Shown here: piece after piece, positions 39,700 to 54,290 of the stretch
Numbering within the stretch: position 1 is the stretch's first letter
Layout of the letters: each line of letters starts with the position of its first letter
Source: Tetranychus cinnabarinus
Taxonomy: Eukaryota; Arthropoda; Arachnida; Trombidiformes; Tetranychidae
Assembly (NCBI GenBank): GCA_022266195.1
Contig: WHVY01000011.1
Location: 62,001-126,000, forward strand
Reading direction: 5' to 3'
DNA length: 64,000 nucleotides
Translations under genes and position numbers: made by a program
Notes under the pieces: model-generated
Seen by the model: only the letters and a program-made list of their open reading frames with translations
Database searches by the model: none
What the model was told of the DNA's origin: nothing

Positions 39700-42600
39700 T
39701 CAATGTTAATGTCTCATTGGGATCGTCAATGTTATTTCAATGTAAATGTCTCATTGGGATCGTCAATGTTATTTCAATGTAAATGTCTCATTGGGATCGT
39801 CAATGTTATTTCAATGCTAATGTCTCATTGGGATCGTCAATGTTATTTCAATGTTAATGTCTCATTGGGATCGTCAATGTTATTTCAATGTTAATGTCTC
39901 ATTGGGATCGTCAATGTTATTTCAATGTAAATGTCTCATTGGGATCGTCAATGTTATTTCAATGTAAATGTCTCATTGGGATCGTCAATGTTATTTCAAT
40001 GTAAATGTCTCATTGGGATCGTCAATGTTATTTCAATGTAAATGTCTCATTGGGACCTTCAATGTTATTACAATGTAAATGTCTCATTGGGATCGTCAAT
40101 GTTATTTCAATGTTAATGTCTCATTAGGATCGTCAATGTTATTTCAATGTAAATGTCTCATTGGGATCGTCAATGTTATTTCAATTTTAATGTTTCTGAG
40201 TAGGGATCGTCAATGTTATTTCAATGTAAATGTCTCATTGCAATCGTCAATGTTATATCAATGTTAATGTCTCATTGGGATCGTCAATGTTATTTCAATG
40301 TAAAATTCTCATTGGGATCGTCAATGTTATTTCAATGTAAATGTCTCATTGGGACCGTCAATGTTATTTCAATGTAAATGTCTCATTGGGATCGTCAATG
40401 TTATTTCGATTTTAATGTTTCTGAGTAGGGCGGTGTAAATGTCTCATTGGGATCGTCAATGTTATTTCAATGTAAATTTCTCATTGGGATCGTCAATGTT
40501 ATTTCAATGTAAATGCCTCATTGGGATCGTCAATTTTATTTCAATGTAAATGTCTCATTGGGATCGTCAATGTTATTTCAATGTAAATGCCTCATTGGGA
40601 TCGTCAATGTTATTTCGATTTTAATGTTTCTGAGTAGGGCGGTGTAAATGCCTCATTGGCCTTGCCAATGGTATTGCAATGTAAATGTCTCATTGGGATC
40701 GTCAATAATATTTCAATGTTAATGTCTCATAGGGATCGTCAATAATATTTCAATGTTAATGTCTCATTAGGATCGTCAATGTTATTTCAATGTAAATGTC
40801 TCATTGGGATCGTCAATGTTATTTCAATTTTAATGTTTCTGAGTAGGGATCGTCAATGTTATATCAATGTAAATGTCTCATTGGGATCGTCAATGTTATT
40901 TCAATGTAAATGTCTCATTGGGATCGTCAATGTTATTTCAATGTAAATGTCTCATTGGGACCGTCAATGTTATTTCAATGTAAATGTCTCATTGGGATCG
41001 TCAATGTTATTTCGATTTTAATGTTTCTGAGTAGGGCGGTGTAAATGTCTCATTGGCCTTGCCAATGTTATTTCAATGTAAATGTCTCATTGGGATCGTC
41101 AATTTTATTTCAATGTAAATGTCTCATTGGGATCGTCAATGTTATTTCAATGTAAATGTCTCATTGGGATCGTCAATGTTATTTCAATGTAAATGCCTCA
41201 TTGGGATCGTCAATGTTATTTCAATTTAAATGTCTCATTGGGATCGTCAATGTTATTTCAATGTTAATGTCTCATTGGGATCGTCAATGTTATTTCAATG
41301 TAAATGTCTCATTGGGATCGTCAATGTTATTTCAATGTAAATGTCTCATTGGGATCGTCAATGTTATTTCAATGTTAATGTCTCATTGGGATCGTCAATG
41401 TTATTTCAATGTTAATGTCTCATTGGGATCGTCAATGTTATTTCAATGTTAATGTCTCATTGGGATCGTCAATGTTATTTCAATGTAAATGTCTCATTGG
41501 GATCGTCAATGTTATTTCAATGTAAATGTCTCATTGGGATCGTCAATGTTATTTCAATGTAAATGTCTCATTGGGATCGTCAATGTTATTTCAATGTAAA
41601 TGTCTCATTGGGACCTTCAATGTTATTACAATGTAAATGTCTCATTGGGATCGTCAATGTTATTTCAATGTTAATGTCTCATTAGGATCGTCAATGTTAT
41701 TTCAATGTAAATGTCTCATTGGGATCGTCAATGTTATTTCAATTTTAATGTTTCTGAGTAGGGATCGTCAATGTTATTTCAATGTAAATGTCTCATTGCA
41801 ATCGTCAATGTTATATCAATGTTAATGTCTCATTGGGATCGTCAATGTTATTTCAATGTAAAATTCTCATTGGGATCGTCAATGTTATTTCAATGTAAAT
41901 GTCTCATTGGGACCGTCAATGTTATTTCAATGTAAATGTCTCATTGGGATCGTCAATGTTATTTCGATTTTAATGTTTCTGAGTAGGGCGGTGTAAATGT
42001 CTCATTGGGATCGTCAATGTTATTTCAATGTAAATTTCTCATTGGGATCGTCAATGTTATTTCAATGTAAATGCCTCATTGGGATCGTCAATTTTATTTC
42101 AATGTAAATGTCTCATTGGGATCGTCAATGTTATTTCAATGTAAATGTCTCATTGGGATCGTCAATGTTATTTCAATGTAAATGCCTCATTGGGATCGTC
42201 AATGTTATTTCGATTTTAATGTTTCTGAGTAGGGCGGTGTAAATGCCTCATTGGCCTTGCCAATGGTATTGCAATGTAAATGTCTCATTGGGATCGTCAA
42301 TAATATTTCAATGTTAATGTCTCATAGGGATCGTCAATAATATTTCAATGTTAATGTCTCATTAGGATCGTCAATGTTATTTCAATGTAAATGTCTCATT
42401 GGGATCGTCAATGTTATTTCAATTTTAATGTTTCTGAGTAGGGATCGTCAATGTTATATCAATGTAAATGTCTCATTGGGATCGTCAATGTTATTTCAAT
42501 GTAAATGTCTCATTGGGATCGTCAATGTTATTTCAATGTAAATGTCTCATTGGGACCGTCAATGTTATTTCAATGTAAATGTCTCATTGGGATCGTCAAT

Positions 42601-42855
42601 GTTATTTCGATTTTAATGTTTCTGAGTAGGGCGGTGTAAATGTCTCATTGGCCTTGCCAATGTTATTTCAATGTAAATGTCTCATTGGGATCGTCAATTT
42701 TATTTCAATGTAAATGTCTCATTGGGATCGTCAATGTTATTTCAATGTAAATGTCTCATTGGGATCGTCAATGTTATTTCAATGTAAATGCCTCATTGGG
42801 ATCGTCAATGTTATTTCAATTTAAATGTCTCATTGGGATCGTCAATGTTATTTCA
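39700..42855 (+). repeat. Tandem duplication of a 1558/1595-bp satellite block
   Basis: Copy 1 starts at about 39703 and copy 2 at about 41261, an offset of 1558 bp. After about 42100 the offset becomes 1595 bp (GGTGTAAATGCCTC 40641 versus 42236) because copy 2 has one extra 37-bp monomer. The order of CTGAGTAGGGATCG, TAAAATTCTC and hairpin monomers is otherwise the same. Confidence 0.8.
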
Positions 42856-45800
42856 ATGTTAATGTCTCATTGAAATCGTCAATGTTATTTCAATGTAAAT
42901 GTCTCATTGGGATCGTCAATGTTATTTCAATGTAAATGTCTCGTTGGAATCGTCAATGTTATTTCGATTTTAATGTTTCTAAGTAGGGCGGTGTAAATGT
43001 CTCATTGGGATCGTCAATGTTATTTCAATGTCTCATTGGGATCGTCAATGTTATTTCAATGGAAATGTCTCATTGGGATCGTCAATGTTATTTCAATGTA
43101 AATGTCTCATTGGGATCGTCAATGTTATTTCAATGTTAATGTCTCATTGGGATCGTCAATGTTATTTCAATGTAAATGTCTCATTGGGATCGTCAATAAT
43201 ATTTCAATGTTAATGTCTCATAGGGATCGTCAATAATATTTCAATGTCAATGTCTCATTGGGACCGTCGATGTTATTTCGATTTTAATGTTTCTGAGTAG
43301 GGCGGTGTAAATGTCTCATTGGCCTTGCCAATGGTATTTCAATGTAAATGTCTCATTGAAATCGTCGATAATATTTCAATGTTAATGTCTCATAGGGATC
43401 GTCAATGTTATTTCAATGTAAATGTCTCATTGGGATCGTCAATGCTATTTCAATTTTAATATTTCTGAATAGGGATCGTCAATGTTATATCAATGTAAAT
43501 GTCTCATTTGGATCGTCAATGTTATGTCAATGTAAATGTCTCATTGGGATCGTCAATGTTATTTCAATGTAAATGTCTCGTTGGAATCGTCAATGTTATT
43601 TCGATTTTAATGTTTCTAAGTAGGGCGGTGTAAATGTCTCATTGGGATCGTCAATGTTATTTCAATGTCTCATTGGGATCGTCAATTATATTTCAATGTA
43701 AATGTCTCATTGGGATCGCCAATGTTATTTCAATGTAAATGCCTCATTGGGATCGTCAATGTTATTTCAATGTAAATGTCTCATTGAGATCGTCAATGTT
43801 ATTTCAATGATAATGTCTCATTGGGACCGTCAATGTTATTTCAATGTAAATGTCTCATTGGGATCGTCAATGTTATTTCGATTTTCATGTTTCTGAGTAG
43901 GGCGGTGTAAATGTGTCATTGGCCTTGCCAATGTTATTTCAATGTAAATGTCTCATTGGGATCGTCAATTTTATTTCAATGTAAATGTCTCATTGGGATC
44001 GTCAATGTTATTTCAATGTAAATGTCTCATTGGGATCGTCAATGTTATTTCAATGTAAATGTCTCATTGGGATCGTCAATGTTATTTCAATGTTAATGTC
44101 TCATTGGGATCGTCAATGTTATTTCAATGTTAATGTCTCATTGGGATCGTCAATGTTATTTCAATGTAAATGTCTCATTGGGATCGTCAATAATATTTCA
44201 ATGTTAATGTCTCATAGGGATCGTCAATGTTATTTCAATGTTAATGTCTCATTGGGATCGTCAATGTTATTTCAATGTAAATGTCTCATTGGGATCGTCA
44301 ATGTTATTTCAATGTAAATGTCTCATTGGGATCGTCAATGTTATTTCAATGTTAATGTCTCATTGGGATCGTTAATGTTAATTCAATGTAAATGTCTCAT
44401 TGGGATCGTCAATAATATTTCAATGTTAATGTCTCATTGGGATCGTCAATAATATTTCAATGTTAATGTCTCATTGGGATCGTCAATGTTATTTCGATTT
44501 TAATGTTTCTGAGTAGGGCGGTGTAAATGTCTCATTGGCCTTGCCAATGGTATTTCAATGTAAATGTCTCATTGGGCTCGTCAATGTTATTTCAATGTAA
44601 ATGTCTCATTGGGATCGTCAATGTTATTTCAATGTAAATGCCTCATTGGGATCGTCAATGTTATTTCAATTTAAATGTCTCATTGGGATCGTCAATGTTA
44701 TTTCAATGTTAATGTCTCATTGAAATCGTCAATGTTATTTCAATGTAAATGTCTCATTGGGATCGTCAATGTTATTTCAATGTAAATGTCTCGTTGGAAT
44801 CGTCAATGTTATTTCGATTTTAATGTTTCTAAGTAGGGCGGTGTAAATGTCTCATTGGGATCGTCAATGTTATTTCAATGTCTCATTGGGATCGTCAATG
44901 TTATTTCAATGGAAATGTCTCATTGGGATCGTCAATGTTATTTCAATGTAAATGTCTCATTGGGATCGTCAATGTTATTTCAATGTTAATGTCTCATTGG
45001 GATCGTCAATGTTATTTCAATGTAAATGTCTCATTGGGATCGTCAATAATATTTCAATGTTAATGTCTCATAGGGATCGTCAATAATATTTCAATGTCAA
45101 TGTCTCATTGGGACCGTCGATGTTATTTCGATTTTAATGTTTCTGAGTAGGGCGGTGTAAATGTCTCATTGGCCTTGCCAATGGTATTTCAATGTAAATG
45201 TCTCATTGAAATCGTCGATAATATTTCAATGTTAATGTCTCATAGGGATCGTCAATGTTATTTCAATGTAAATGTCTCATTGGGATCGTCAATGCTATTT
45301 CAATTTTAATATTTCTGAATAGGGATCGTCAATGTTATATCAATGTAAATGTCTCATTTGGATCGTCAATGTTATGTCAATGTAAATGTCTCATTGGGAT
45401 CGTCAATGTTATTTCAATGTAAATGTCTCGTTGGAATCGTCAATGTTATTTCGATTTTAATGTTTCTAAGTAGGGCGGTGTAAATGTCTCATTGGGATCG
45501 TCAATGTTATTTCAATGTCTCATTGGGATCGTCAATTATATTTCAATGTAAATGTCTCATTGGGATCGCCAATGTTATTTCAATGTAAATGCCTCATTGG
45601 GATCGTCAATGTTATTTCAATGTAAATGTCTCATTGAGATCGTCAATGTTATTTCAATGATAATGTCTCATTGGGACCGTCAATGTTATTTCAATGTAAA
45701 TGTCTCATTGGGATCGTCAATGTTATTTCGATTTTAATGTTTCTGAGTAGGGCGGTGTAAATGTGTCATTGGCCTTGCCAATGTTATTTCAATGTAAATG

Positions 45801-46421
45801 TCTCATTGGGATCGTCAATTTTATTTCAATGTAAATGTCTCATTGGGATCGTCAATGTTATTTCAATGTAAATGTCTCATTGGGATCGTCAATGTTATTT
45901 CAATGTAAATGTCTCATTGGGATCGTCAATGTTATTTCAATGTTAATGTCTCATTGGGATCGTCAATGTTATTTCAATGTTAATGTCTCATTGGGATCGT
46001 CAATGTTATTTCAATGTAAATGTCTCATTGGGATCGTCAATAATATTTCAATGTTAATGTCTCATAGGGATCGTCAATGTTATTTCAATGTTAATGTCTC
46101 ATTGGGATCGTCAATGTTATTTCAATGTAAATGTCTCATTGGGATCGTCAATGTTATTTCAATGTAAATGTCTCATTGGGATCGTCAATGTTATTTCAAT
46201 GTTAATGTCTCATTGGGATCGTTAATGTTAATTCAATGTAAATGTCTCATTGGGATCGTCAATAATATTTCAATGTTAATGTCTCATTGGGATCGTCAAT
46301 AATATTTCAATGTTAATGTCTCATTGGGATCGTCAATGTTATTTCGATTTTAATGTTTCTGAGTAGGGCGGTGTAAATGTCTCATTGGCCTTGCCAATGG
46401 TATTTCAATGTAAATGTCTCA
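42722..46421 (+). repeat. Nearly identical tandem duplication of an 1850-bp satellite block
   Basis: Copies 42722-44571 and 44572-46421 are almost base-for-base identical. They share rare changes such as GGGATCGCCAATG (43691 and 45541), AATATTTCTGAATAGGG and GTTAATGTTAATTC. I noted only isolated differences: ATTTTCATG at 43882 versus ATTTTAATG, and GGGCTCG near 44575 at the second copy's edge. The length is exactly 50 monomer lengths (50 x 37). This is the youngest-looking duplication in the window. Confidence 0.87.
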
Positions 46422-49400
46422 TTGGGATCGTCGATAATATTTCAATGTTAATGTCTCATAGGGATCGTCAATAATATTTCAATGTTAATGTCTCATTAGG
46501 ATCGTCAATGTTATTTCAATGTAAATGTCTCATTGGGATCGTCAATGCTATTTCAATTTTAATGTTTCTGAGTAGGGATCGTCAATGTTATATCAATGTA
46601 AATGTCTCATTTGGATCGTCAATGTTATGTCAATGTAAATGTCTCATTGGGATCGTCAATGTTATTTCAATGTAAATGTCTCGTTGGAATCGTCAATGTT
46701 ATTTCGATTTTAATGTTTCTAAGTAGGGCGGTGTAAATGTCTCATTGGGATCGTCAATAATATTTCAATGTTAATGTCTCATAGGGATCGTCAATAATAT
46801 TTCAATGTTAATGTCTCATTAGGATCGTCAATGTTATTTCAATGTAAATGTCTCATTGGGATCGTCAATGTTATTTCAATTTTAATGTTTCTGAGTAGGG
46901 ATCGTCAATGTTATATCAATGTAAATGTCTCATTGGGATCGTCAATGTTATTTCAATGTAAATGTCTCATTGGGATCGTCAATGTTATTTCAATGTAAAT
47001 GTCTCATTGGGATCGTCAATCTTATTTCAATGTAAATGTCTCATTGGGATCGTCAATGTTATTTCAATGTTAATGTCTCATTGGGATCGTCAATGTTATT
47101 TCAATGTTAATGTCTCATTGGGATCGTCAATGTTATTTCAATGTAAATGTCTCATTGGGATCGTCAATAATATTTCAATGTTAATGTCTCATAGGGATCG
47201 TCAATGTTATTTCAATGTTAATGTCTCATTGGGATCGTCAATGTTATTTCAATGTAAATGTCTCATTGGGATCGTCAATGTTATTTCAATGTAAATGTCT
47301 CATTGGGATCGTCAATGTTATTTCAATGTTAATGTCTCATTGGGATCGTCAATGTTAATTCAATGTAAATGTCTCATTGGGATCGTCAATAATATTTCAA
47401 TGTTAATGTCTCATTGGGATCGTCAATGTTATTTCAATGTAAATGTCTCATTGGGATCGTCAATGTTATTTCAATGTTAATGTCTCATTGGGATCGTCAA
47501 TGTTATTTCAATGTAAATGTCTCATTGGGATCGTCAATGTTATTTCAATTTTAATGTTTCTGAGTAGGGATCGTCAATGTTATATCAATGTAAATGTCTC
47601 ATTGGGATCGTCAATAATATTTCAATGTAAATGTCTCATTGGGATCGTCAATGTTATTTCAATGTAAATGTCTCATTGGGATCGTCAATGTTATTTCAAT
47701 GTAAATGTCTCATTGGGATCGTCAATGTTATTTCAATTTTAATGTTTCTGAGTAGGGATCGTCAATGTTATATCAATGTAAATGTCTCATTGGGATCGTC
47801 AATGTTATTTCAATGTAAATGTCTCATTGGGATCGTCAATGTTATTTCAATGTAAATGTCTCATTGGGATCGTCAATGTTATTTCAATGTAAATGTCTCA
47901 TTGGGATCGTCAATGTTATTTCAATGTTAATGTCTCATTGGGATCGTCAATGTTATTTCAATGTAAATGTCTCATTGGGACCTTCAATGTTATTACAATG
48001 TAAATGTCTCATTGGGATCGTCAATGTTATTTCAATGTTAATGTCTCATTAGGATCGTCAATGTTATTTCAATGTAAATGTCTCATTGGGATCGTCAATG
48101 TTATTTCAATTTTAATGTTTCTGAGTAGGGATCGTCAATGTTATATCAATGTAAATGTCTCATTGGGATCGTCAATGTTATTTCAATGTAAATGTCTCAT
48201 TGCAATCGTCAATGTTATATCAATGTTAATGTCTCATTGGGATCGTCAATGTTATTTCAATGTAAATGTCTCATTGGGATCGTCAATGTTATTTCAATGT
48301 AAATGTCTCATTGAGATCGTCAATGTTATTTCAATGTAAATGTCTCATTGGGACCGTCAATGTTATTTCAATGTAAATGTCTCATTGGGATCGTCAATGT
48401 TATTTCGATTTTAATGTTTCTGAGTAGGGCGGTGTAAATGTCTCATTGGGATCGTCAATGTTATTTCAATGTAAATTTCTCATTGGGATCGTCAATGTTA
48501 TTTCAATGTAAATGCCTCATTGGGATCGTCAATTTTATTTCAATGTAAATGTCTCATTGGGATCGTCAATGTTATTTCAATGTAAATGTCTCATTGGGAT
48601 CGTCAATGTTATTTCAATGTAAATGCCTCATTCGGATCGTCAATGTTATTTCGATTTTAATGTTTCTGAGTAGGGCGGTGTAAATGCCTCATTGGCCTTG
48701 CCAATGGTATTGCAATGTAAATGTCTCATTGGGATCGTCAATAATATTTCAATGTTAATGTCTCATAGGGATCGTCAATAATATTTCAATGTTAATGTCT
48801 CATTAGGATCGTCAATGTTATTTCAATGTAAATGTCTCATTGGGATCGTCAATGTTATTTCAATTTTAATGTTTCTGAGTAGGGATCGTCAATGTTATAT
48901 CAATGTAAATGTCTCATTGGGATCGTCAATGTTATTTCAATGTAAATGTCTCATTGGGATCGTCAATGTTATTTCAATGTAAATGTCTCATTGGGATCGT
49001 CAATGTTATTTCAATGTAAATGTCTCATTGGGACCGTCAATGTTATTTCAATGTAAATGTCTCATTGGGATCGTCAATGTTATTTCAATGTAAATGTCTC
49101 ATTGGGACCTTCAATGTTATTACAATGTAAATGTCTCATTGGGATCGTCAATGTTATTTCAATGTTAATGTCTCATTAGGATCGTCAATGTTATTTCAAT
49201 GTAAATGTCTCATTGGGATCGTCAATGTTATTTCAATTTTAATGTTTCTGAGTAGGGATCGTCAATGTTATATCAATGTAAATGTCTCATTGGGATCGTC
49301 AATGTTATTTCAATTTTAATGTTTCTGAGTAGGGATCGTCAATGTTATATCAATGTAAATGTCTCATTGGGATCGTCAATTTTATTTCAATGTAAATGTC

Positions 49401-50289
49401 TCATTGCAATCGTCAATGTTATATCAATGTTAATGTCTCATTGGGATCGTCAATGTTATTTCAATGTAAATGTCTCATTGGGATCGTCAATGTTATTTCA
49501 ATGTAAATGTCTCATTGGGACCGTCAATGTTATTTCAATGTAAATGTCTCATTGGGATCGTCAATAATATTTCAATGTTAATGTCTCATAGGGATCGTCA
49601 ATAATATTTCAATGTTAATGTCTCATTAGGATCGTCAATGTTATTTCAATGTAAATGTCTCATTGGGATCGTCAATGTTATTTCAATTTTAATGTTTCTG
49701 AGTAGGGATCGTCAATGTTATATCAATGTAAATGTCTCATTGGGATCGTCAATGTTATTTCAATGTAAATGTCTCATTGGGATCGTCAATGTTATTTCAA
49801 TGTAAATGTCTCATTGGGACCGTCAATGTTATCTCAATGTAAATGTCTCATTGGGATCGTCAATGTTATTTCGATTTTAATGTTTCTGAGTAGGGCGGTG
49901 TAAATGTCTCATTGGCCTTGCCAATGTTATTTCAATGTAAATGTCTCATTGGGATCGTCAATTTTATTTCAATGTAAATGTCTCATTGGGATCGTCAATG
50001 TTATTTCAATGTAAATGTCTCATTGGGATCGTCAATGTTATTTCAATGTAAATGCCTCATTGGGATCGTCAATGTTATTTCAATTTAAATGTCTCATTGG
50101 GATCGTCAATGTTATTTCAATGTTAATGTCTCATTTGGATCGTCAATGTTATGTCAATGTAAATGTCTCATTGGGATTGTCAATGTTATTTCAATGTAAA
50201 TGTCTCGTTGGAATCGTCAATGTTATTTCGATTTTAATGTTTCTAAGTAGGGCGGTGTAAATGTCTCATTGGGATCGTCAATGTTATTT

Positions 50290-51365
50290 CAATGTCTCAT
50301 TGGGATCGTCAATGTTATTTCAATGGAAATGTCTCATTGGGATCGTCAATGTTATTTCAATGTAAATGTCTCATTGGGATCGTCAATGTTATTTCAATGT
50401 TAATGTCTCATTGGGATCGTCAATGTTATTTCAATGTAAATGTCTCATTGGGATCGTCAATAATATTTCAATGTTAATGTCTCATAGGGATCGTCAATAA
50501 TATTTCAATGTCAATGTCTCATTGGGACCGTCGATGTTATTTCAATGTAAATGTCTCATTGGGACCTTCAATGTTATTACAATGTAAATGTCTCATTGGG
50601 ATCGTCAATGTTATTTCGATTTTAATGTTTCTGAGTAGGGCGGTGTAAATGTCTCATTGGCCTTGCCAATGGTATTTCAATGTAAATGTCTCATTGGGAT
50701 CGTCGATAATATTTCAATGTTAATGTCTCATAGGGATCGTCAATAATATTTCAATGTTAATGTCTCATTAGGATCGTCAATGTTATTTCAATGTAAATGT
50801 CTCATTGGGATCGTCAATGCTATTTCAATTTTAATGTTTCTGAGTAGGGATCGTCAATGTTATATCAATGTAAATGTCTCATTGGGATCGTCAATGTTAT
50901 TTCAATGTAAATGTCTCATTGGGATCGTCAATGTTATTTCAATGTAAATGTCTCGTTGGAATCGTCAATGTTATTTCGATTTTAATGTTTCTAAGTAGGG
51001 CGGTGTAAATGTCTCATTGGGATCGTCAATGTTATTTCAATGTCTCATTGGGATCGTCAATAATATTTCAATGTAAATGTCTCATTGGGATCGTCAATGT
51101 TATTTCAATGTAAATGCCTCATTGGGATCGTCAATGTTATTTCAATGTTAATGTCTCATTGGGATCGTCAATGTTATTTCAATGTAAATGTCTCATTGAG
51201 ATCGTCAATGTTATTTCAATGATAATGTCTCATTGGGACCGTCAATGTTATTTCAATGTAAATGTCTCATTGGGATCGTCAATGTTATTTCGATTTTAAT
51301 GTTTCTGAGTAGGGCGGTGTAAATGTCTCATTGGCCTTGCCAATGTTATTTCAATGTAAATGTCT
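50290..51365 (+). repeat. Recurrent HOR module marked by CAATGGAAATG, one of many dispersed copies
   Basis: A module starting with a 31-bp monomer and a GGAAATG monomer, then TAATATTTC monomers, GACCGTCGATG, GGACCTTC, GTAGGGCGGTG and a hairpin monomer, begins near 36062, 37487, 43028, 44878, 50292, 54345, 56301, 58458, 59304 and 60974. The 50292 copy matches 54345 (offset 4053) and 56301 (offset 6009). This is the main HOR of the distal right arm. Confidence 0.78.
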
Positions 51366-52689
51366 CATTGGGATCGTCAATTTTATTTCAATGTAAATGT
51401 CTCATTGGGATCGTCAATACTATTTCAATGTAAATGTCTCATTGGGATCGTCAATGTTATTTCAATGTAAATGTCTCATTGGGTTCGTCAATGTTATTTC
51501 AATGTTAATTTCTCATTGGGATCGTCAATGTTATTTCAATGTAAATGTCTCATTGGGATCGTCAATGTTATTTCAATGTAAATGTCTCATTGAGATCGTC
51601 AATGTTATTTCAATGTAAATGTCTCATTGGGATCGTCAATGTTATTTCAATGTAAATGTCTCATTGGGATCGTCAATGTTATTTCAATGTAAATGTCTCG
51701 TTGGAATCGTCAATGTTATTTCGATTTTAATGTTTCTAAGTAGGGCGGTGTAAATGTCTCATTGGGATCGTCAATGTTATTTCAATGTCTCATTGGGATC
51801 GTCAATGTTATTTCAATGTAAATGTCTCATTGGGATCGTCAATGTTATTTCAATGTAAATGTCTCATTGGGATCGTCAATAATATTTCAATGTTAATGTC
51901 TCATAGGGATCGTCAATAATATTTCAATGTTAATGTCTCATTAGGATCGTCAATAATATTTCAATGTTAATGTCTCATTAGGATCGTCAATGTTATTTCA
52001 ATGTAAATGTCTCATTGGGATCGTCAATGTTATTTCAATTTTAATGTTTCTGAGTAGGGATCGTCAATGTTATATCAATGTAAATGTCTCATTGGGATCG
52101 TCAATGTTATTTCAATGTAAATGTCTCATTGGGATCGTCAATGTTATTTCAATGTAAATGTCTCATTGCAATCGTCAATGTTATATCAATGTTAATGTCT
52201 CATTGGGATCGTCAATGTTATTTCAATTTTAATGTTTCTGAGTAGGGATCGTCAATGTTATATCAATGTAAATGTCTCATTGGGATCGTCAATGTTATTT
52301 CAATGTAAATGTCTCATTGGGATCGTCAATGTTATTTCAATGTAAATGTCTCATTGCAATCGTCAATGTTATATCAATGTTAATGTCTCATTGGGATCGT
52401 CAATGTTATTTCAATTTTAATGTTTCTGAGTAGGGATCGTCAATGTTATATCAATGTAAATGTCTCATTGGGATCGTCAATGTTATATCAATGTAAATGT
52501 CTCATTGGGACCGTCAATGTTATTTCAATTTAAATGTCTCATTGGGATCGTCAATAATATTTCAATGTTAATGTCTCATTGGGATCGTCAATGTTATTTC
52601 AATGTAAATGTCTCATTGGGATCGTCAATTTTATTTCAATGTAAATGTCTCGTTGCCATCGTCAATGTTATTTCGATTTTAATGTTTCT

Positions 52690-53312
52690 AAGTAGGGCGG
52701 TGTAAATGTCTCATTGGGATCGTCAATGTTATTTCAATGTCTCATTGGGATCGTCAATGTTATTTCAATGGAAATGTCTCATTGGGATCGTCAATGTTAT
52801 TTCAATGGAAATGTCTCATTGGGATCGTCAATGTTATTTCAATTTTAATGTTTCTGAGTAGGGATCGTCAATGTTATATCAATGTAAATGTCTCATTGGG
52901 ATCGTCAATGTTATTTCAATGTAAATGTCTCATTGGGATCGTCAATGTTATTTCAATGTAAATGTCTCATTGGGACCGTCAATGTTATTTCAATGTAAAT
53001 GTCTCATTGGGATCGTCAATGTTATTTCGATTTTAATGTTTCTGAGTAGGGTGGTGTAAATGTCTCATTGGCCTTGCCAATGTTATTTCAATGTAAATGT
53101 CTCATTGGGATCGTCAATTTTATTTCAATGTAAATGTCTCATTGGGATCGTCAATGTTATTTCAATGTAAATGTCTCATTGGGATCGTCAATGTTATTTC
53201 AATGTAAATGCCTCATTGGGATCGTCAATGTTATTTCAATTTAAATGTCTCATTGGGATCGTCAATGTTATTTCAATGTTAATGTCTCATTGGGATCGTC
53301 AATGTTATTTCA
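52690..53312 (+). repeat. Segmental duplication, copy 1, offset 2724 bp (partner 55414-56036)
   Basis: It shares with the partner two successive GGAAATG monomers and a private GTAGGGTGGTG change (53051 versus 55775, offset exactly 2724). Confidence 0.8.
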
Positions 53313-53418
53313 ATGATAATGTCTCATTGGGATCGTCAATGTTATTTCAATGATAATGTCTCATTGGGACCGTCAATGTTATTTCAATGTAAATGTCTCA
53401 TTGGGATCGTCAATGTTA

Positions 53419-54290
53419 TTTCGATTTTAATGTTTCTGAGTAGGGCGGTGTAAATGTCTCATTGGCCTTGCCAATGTTATTTCAATGTAAATGTCTCATT
53501 GGGATCGTCAATGTTATTTCAATGTAAATGTCTCATTGGGATCGTCAATGTTATTTCAATGTAAATGTCTCATTGGGATCGTCAATGTTATTTCGATTTT
53601 AATGTTTCTGAGTAGGGCGGTGTAAATGTCTCATTGGCCTTGCCAATGTTATTTCAATGTAAATGTCTCATTGGGATCGTCAATGTTATTTCAATGTAAA
53701 TGTCTCATTGGGATCGTCAATGTTATTTCAATGTAAATGTCTCGTTGGAATCGTCAATGTTATTTCGATTTTAATGTTTCTGAGTAGGGCGGTGTAAATG
53801 TCTCATTGGCCTTGCCAATGTTATTTCAATGTAAATGTCTCATTGGGATCGTCAATGTTATTTCAATGTAAATGTCTCATTGGGATCGTCAATGTTATTT
53901 CAATGTAAATGTCTCGTTGGAATCGTCAATGTTATTTCGATTTTAATGTTTCTGAGTAGGGCGGTGTAAATGTCTCATTGGCCTTGCCAATGTTATTTCA
54001 ATGTAAATGTCTCATTGGGATCGTCAATGTTATTTCAATGTAAATGTCTCATTGGGATCGTCAATGTTATTTCAATGTAAATGTCTCGTTGGAATCGTCA
54101 ATGTTATTTCGATTTTAATGTTTCTAAGTAGGGCGGTGTAAATGTCTCATTGGCCTTGCCAATGTTATTTCAATTTAAATGTCTCATTGGGATCGTCAAT
54201 GTTATTTCAATGTAAATGTCTCATTGGGATCGTCAATGTTATTTCAATGTAAATGTCTCGTTGGAATCGTCAATGTTATTTCGATTTTAA
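53419..54290 (+). repeat. Clean 172-bp higher-order repeat, five periods
   Basis: TTTCGATTTTAATG at the start of the shortened monomer occurs at 53419, 53591, 53763, 53935, 54107 and 54279, every interval being exactly 172 bp. Each period is one 24-bp shortened monomer plus four 37-bp monomers (24+148). The order is GTAGGGCGGTG, then a hairpin-like TTGGCCTTGCC monomer, two canonical monomers and, in most periods, a TCTCGTTGGAATCG monomer. It is the most regular HOR in the window. Confidence 0.9.
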
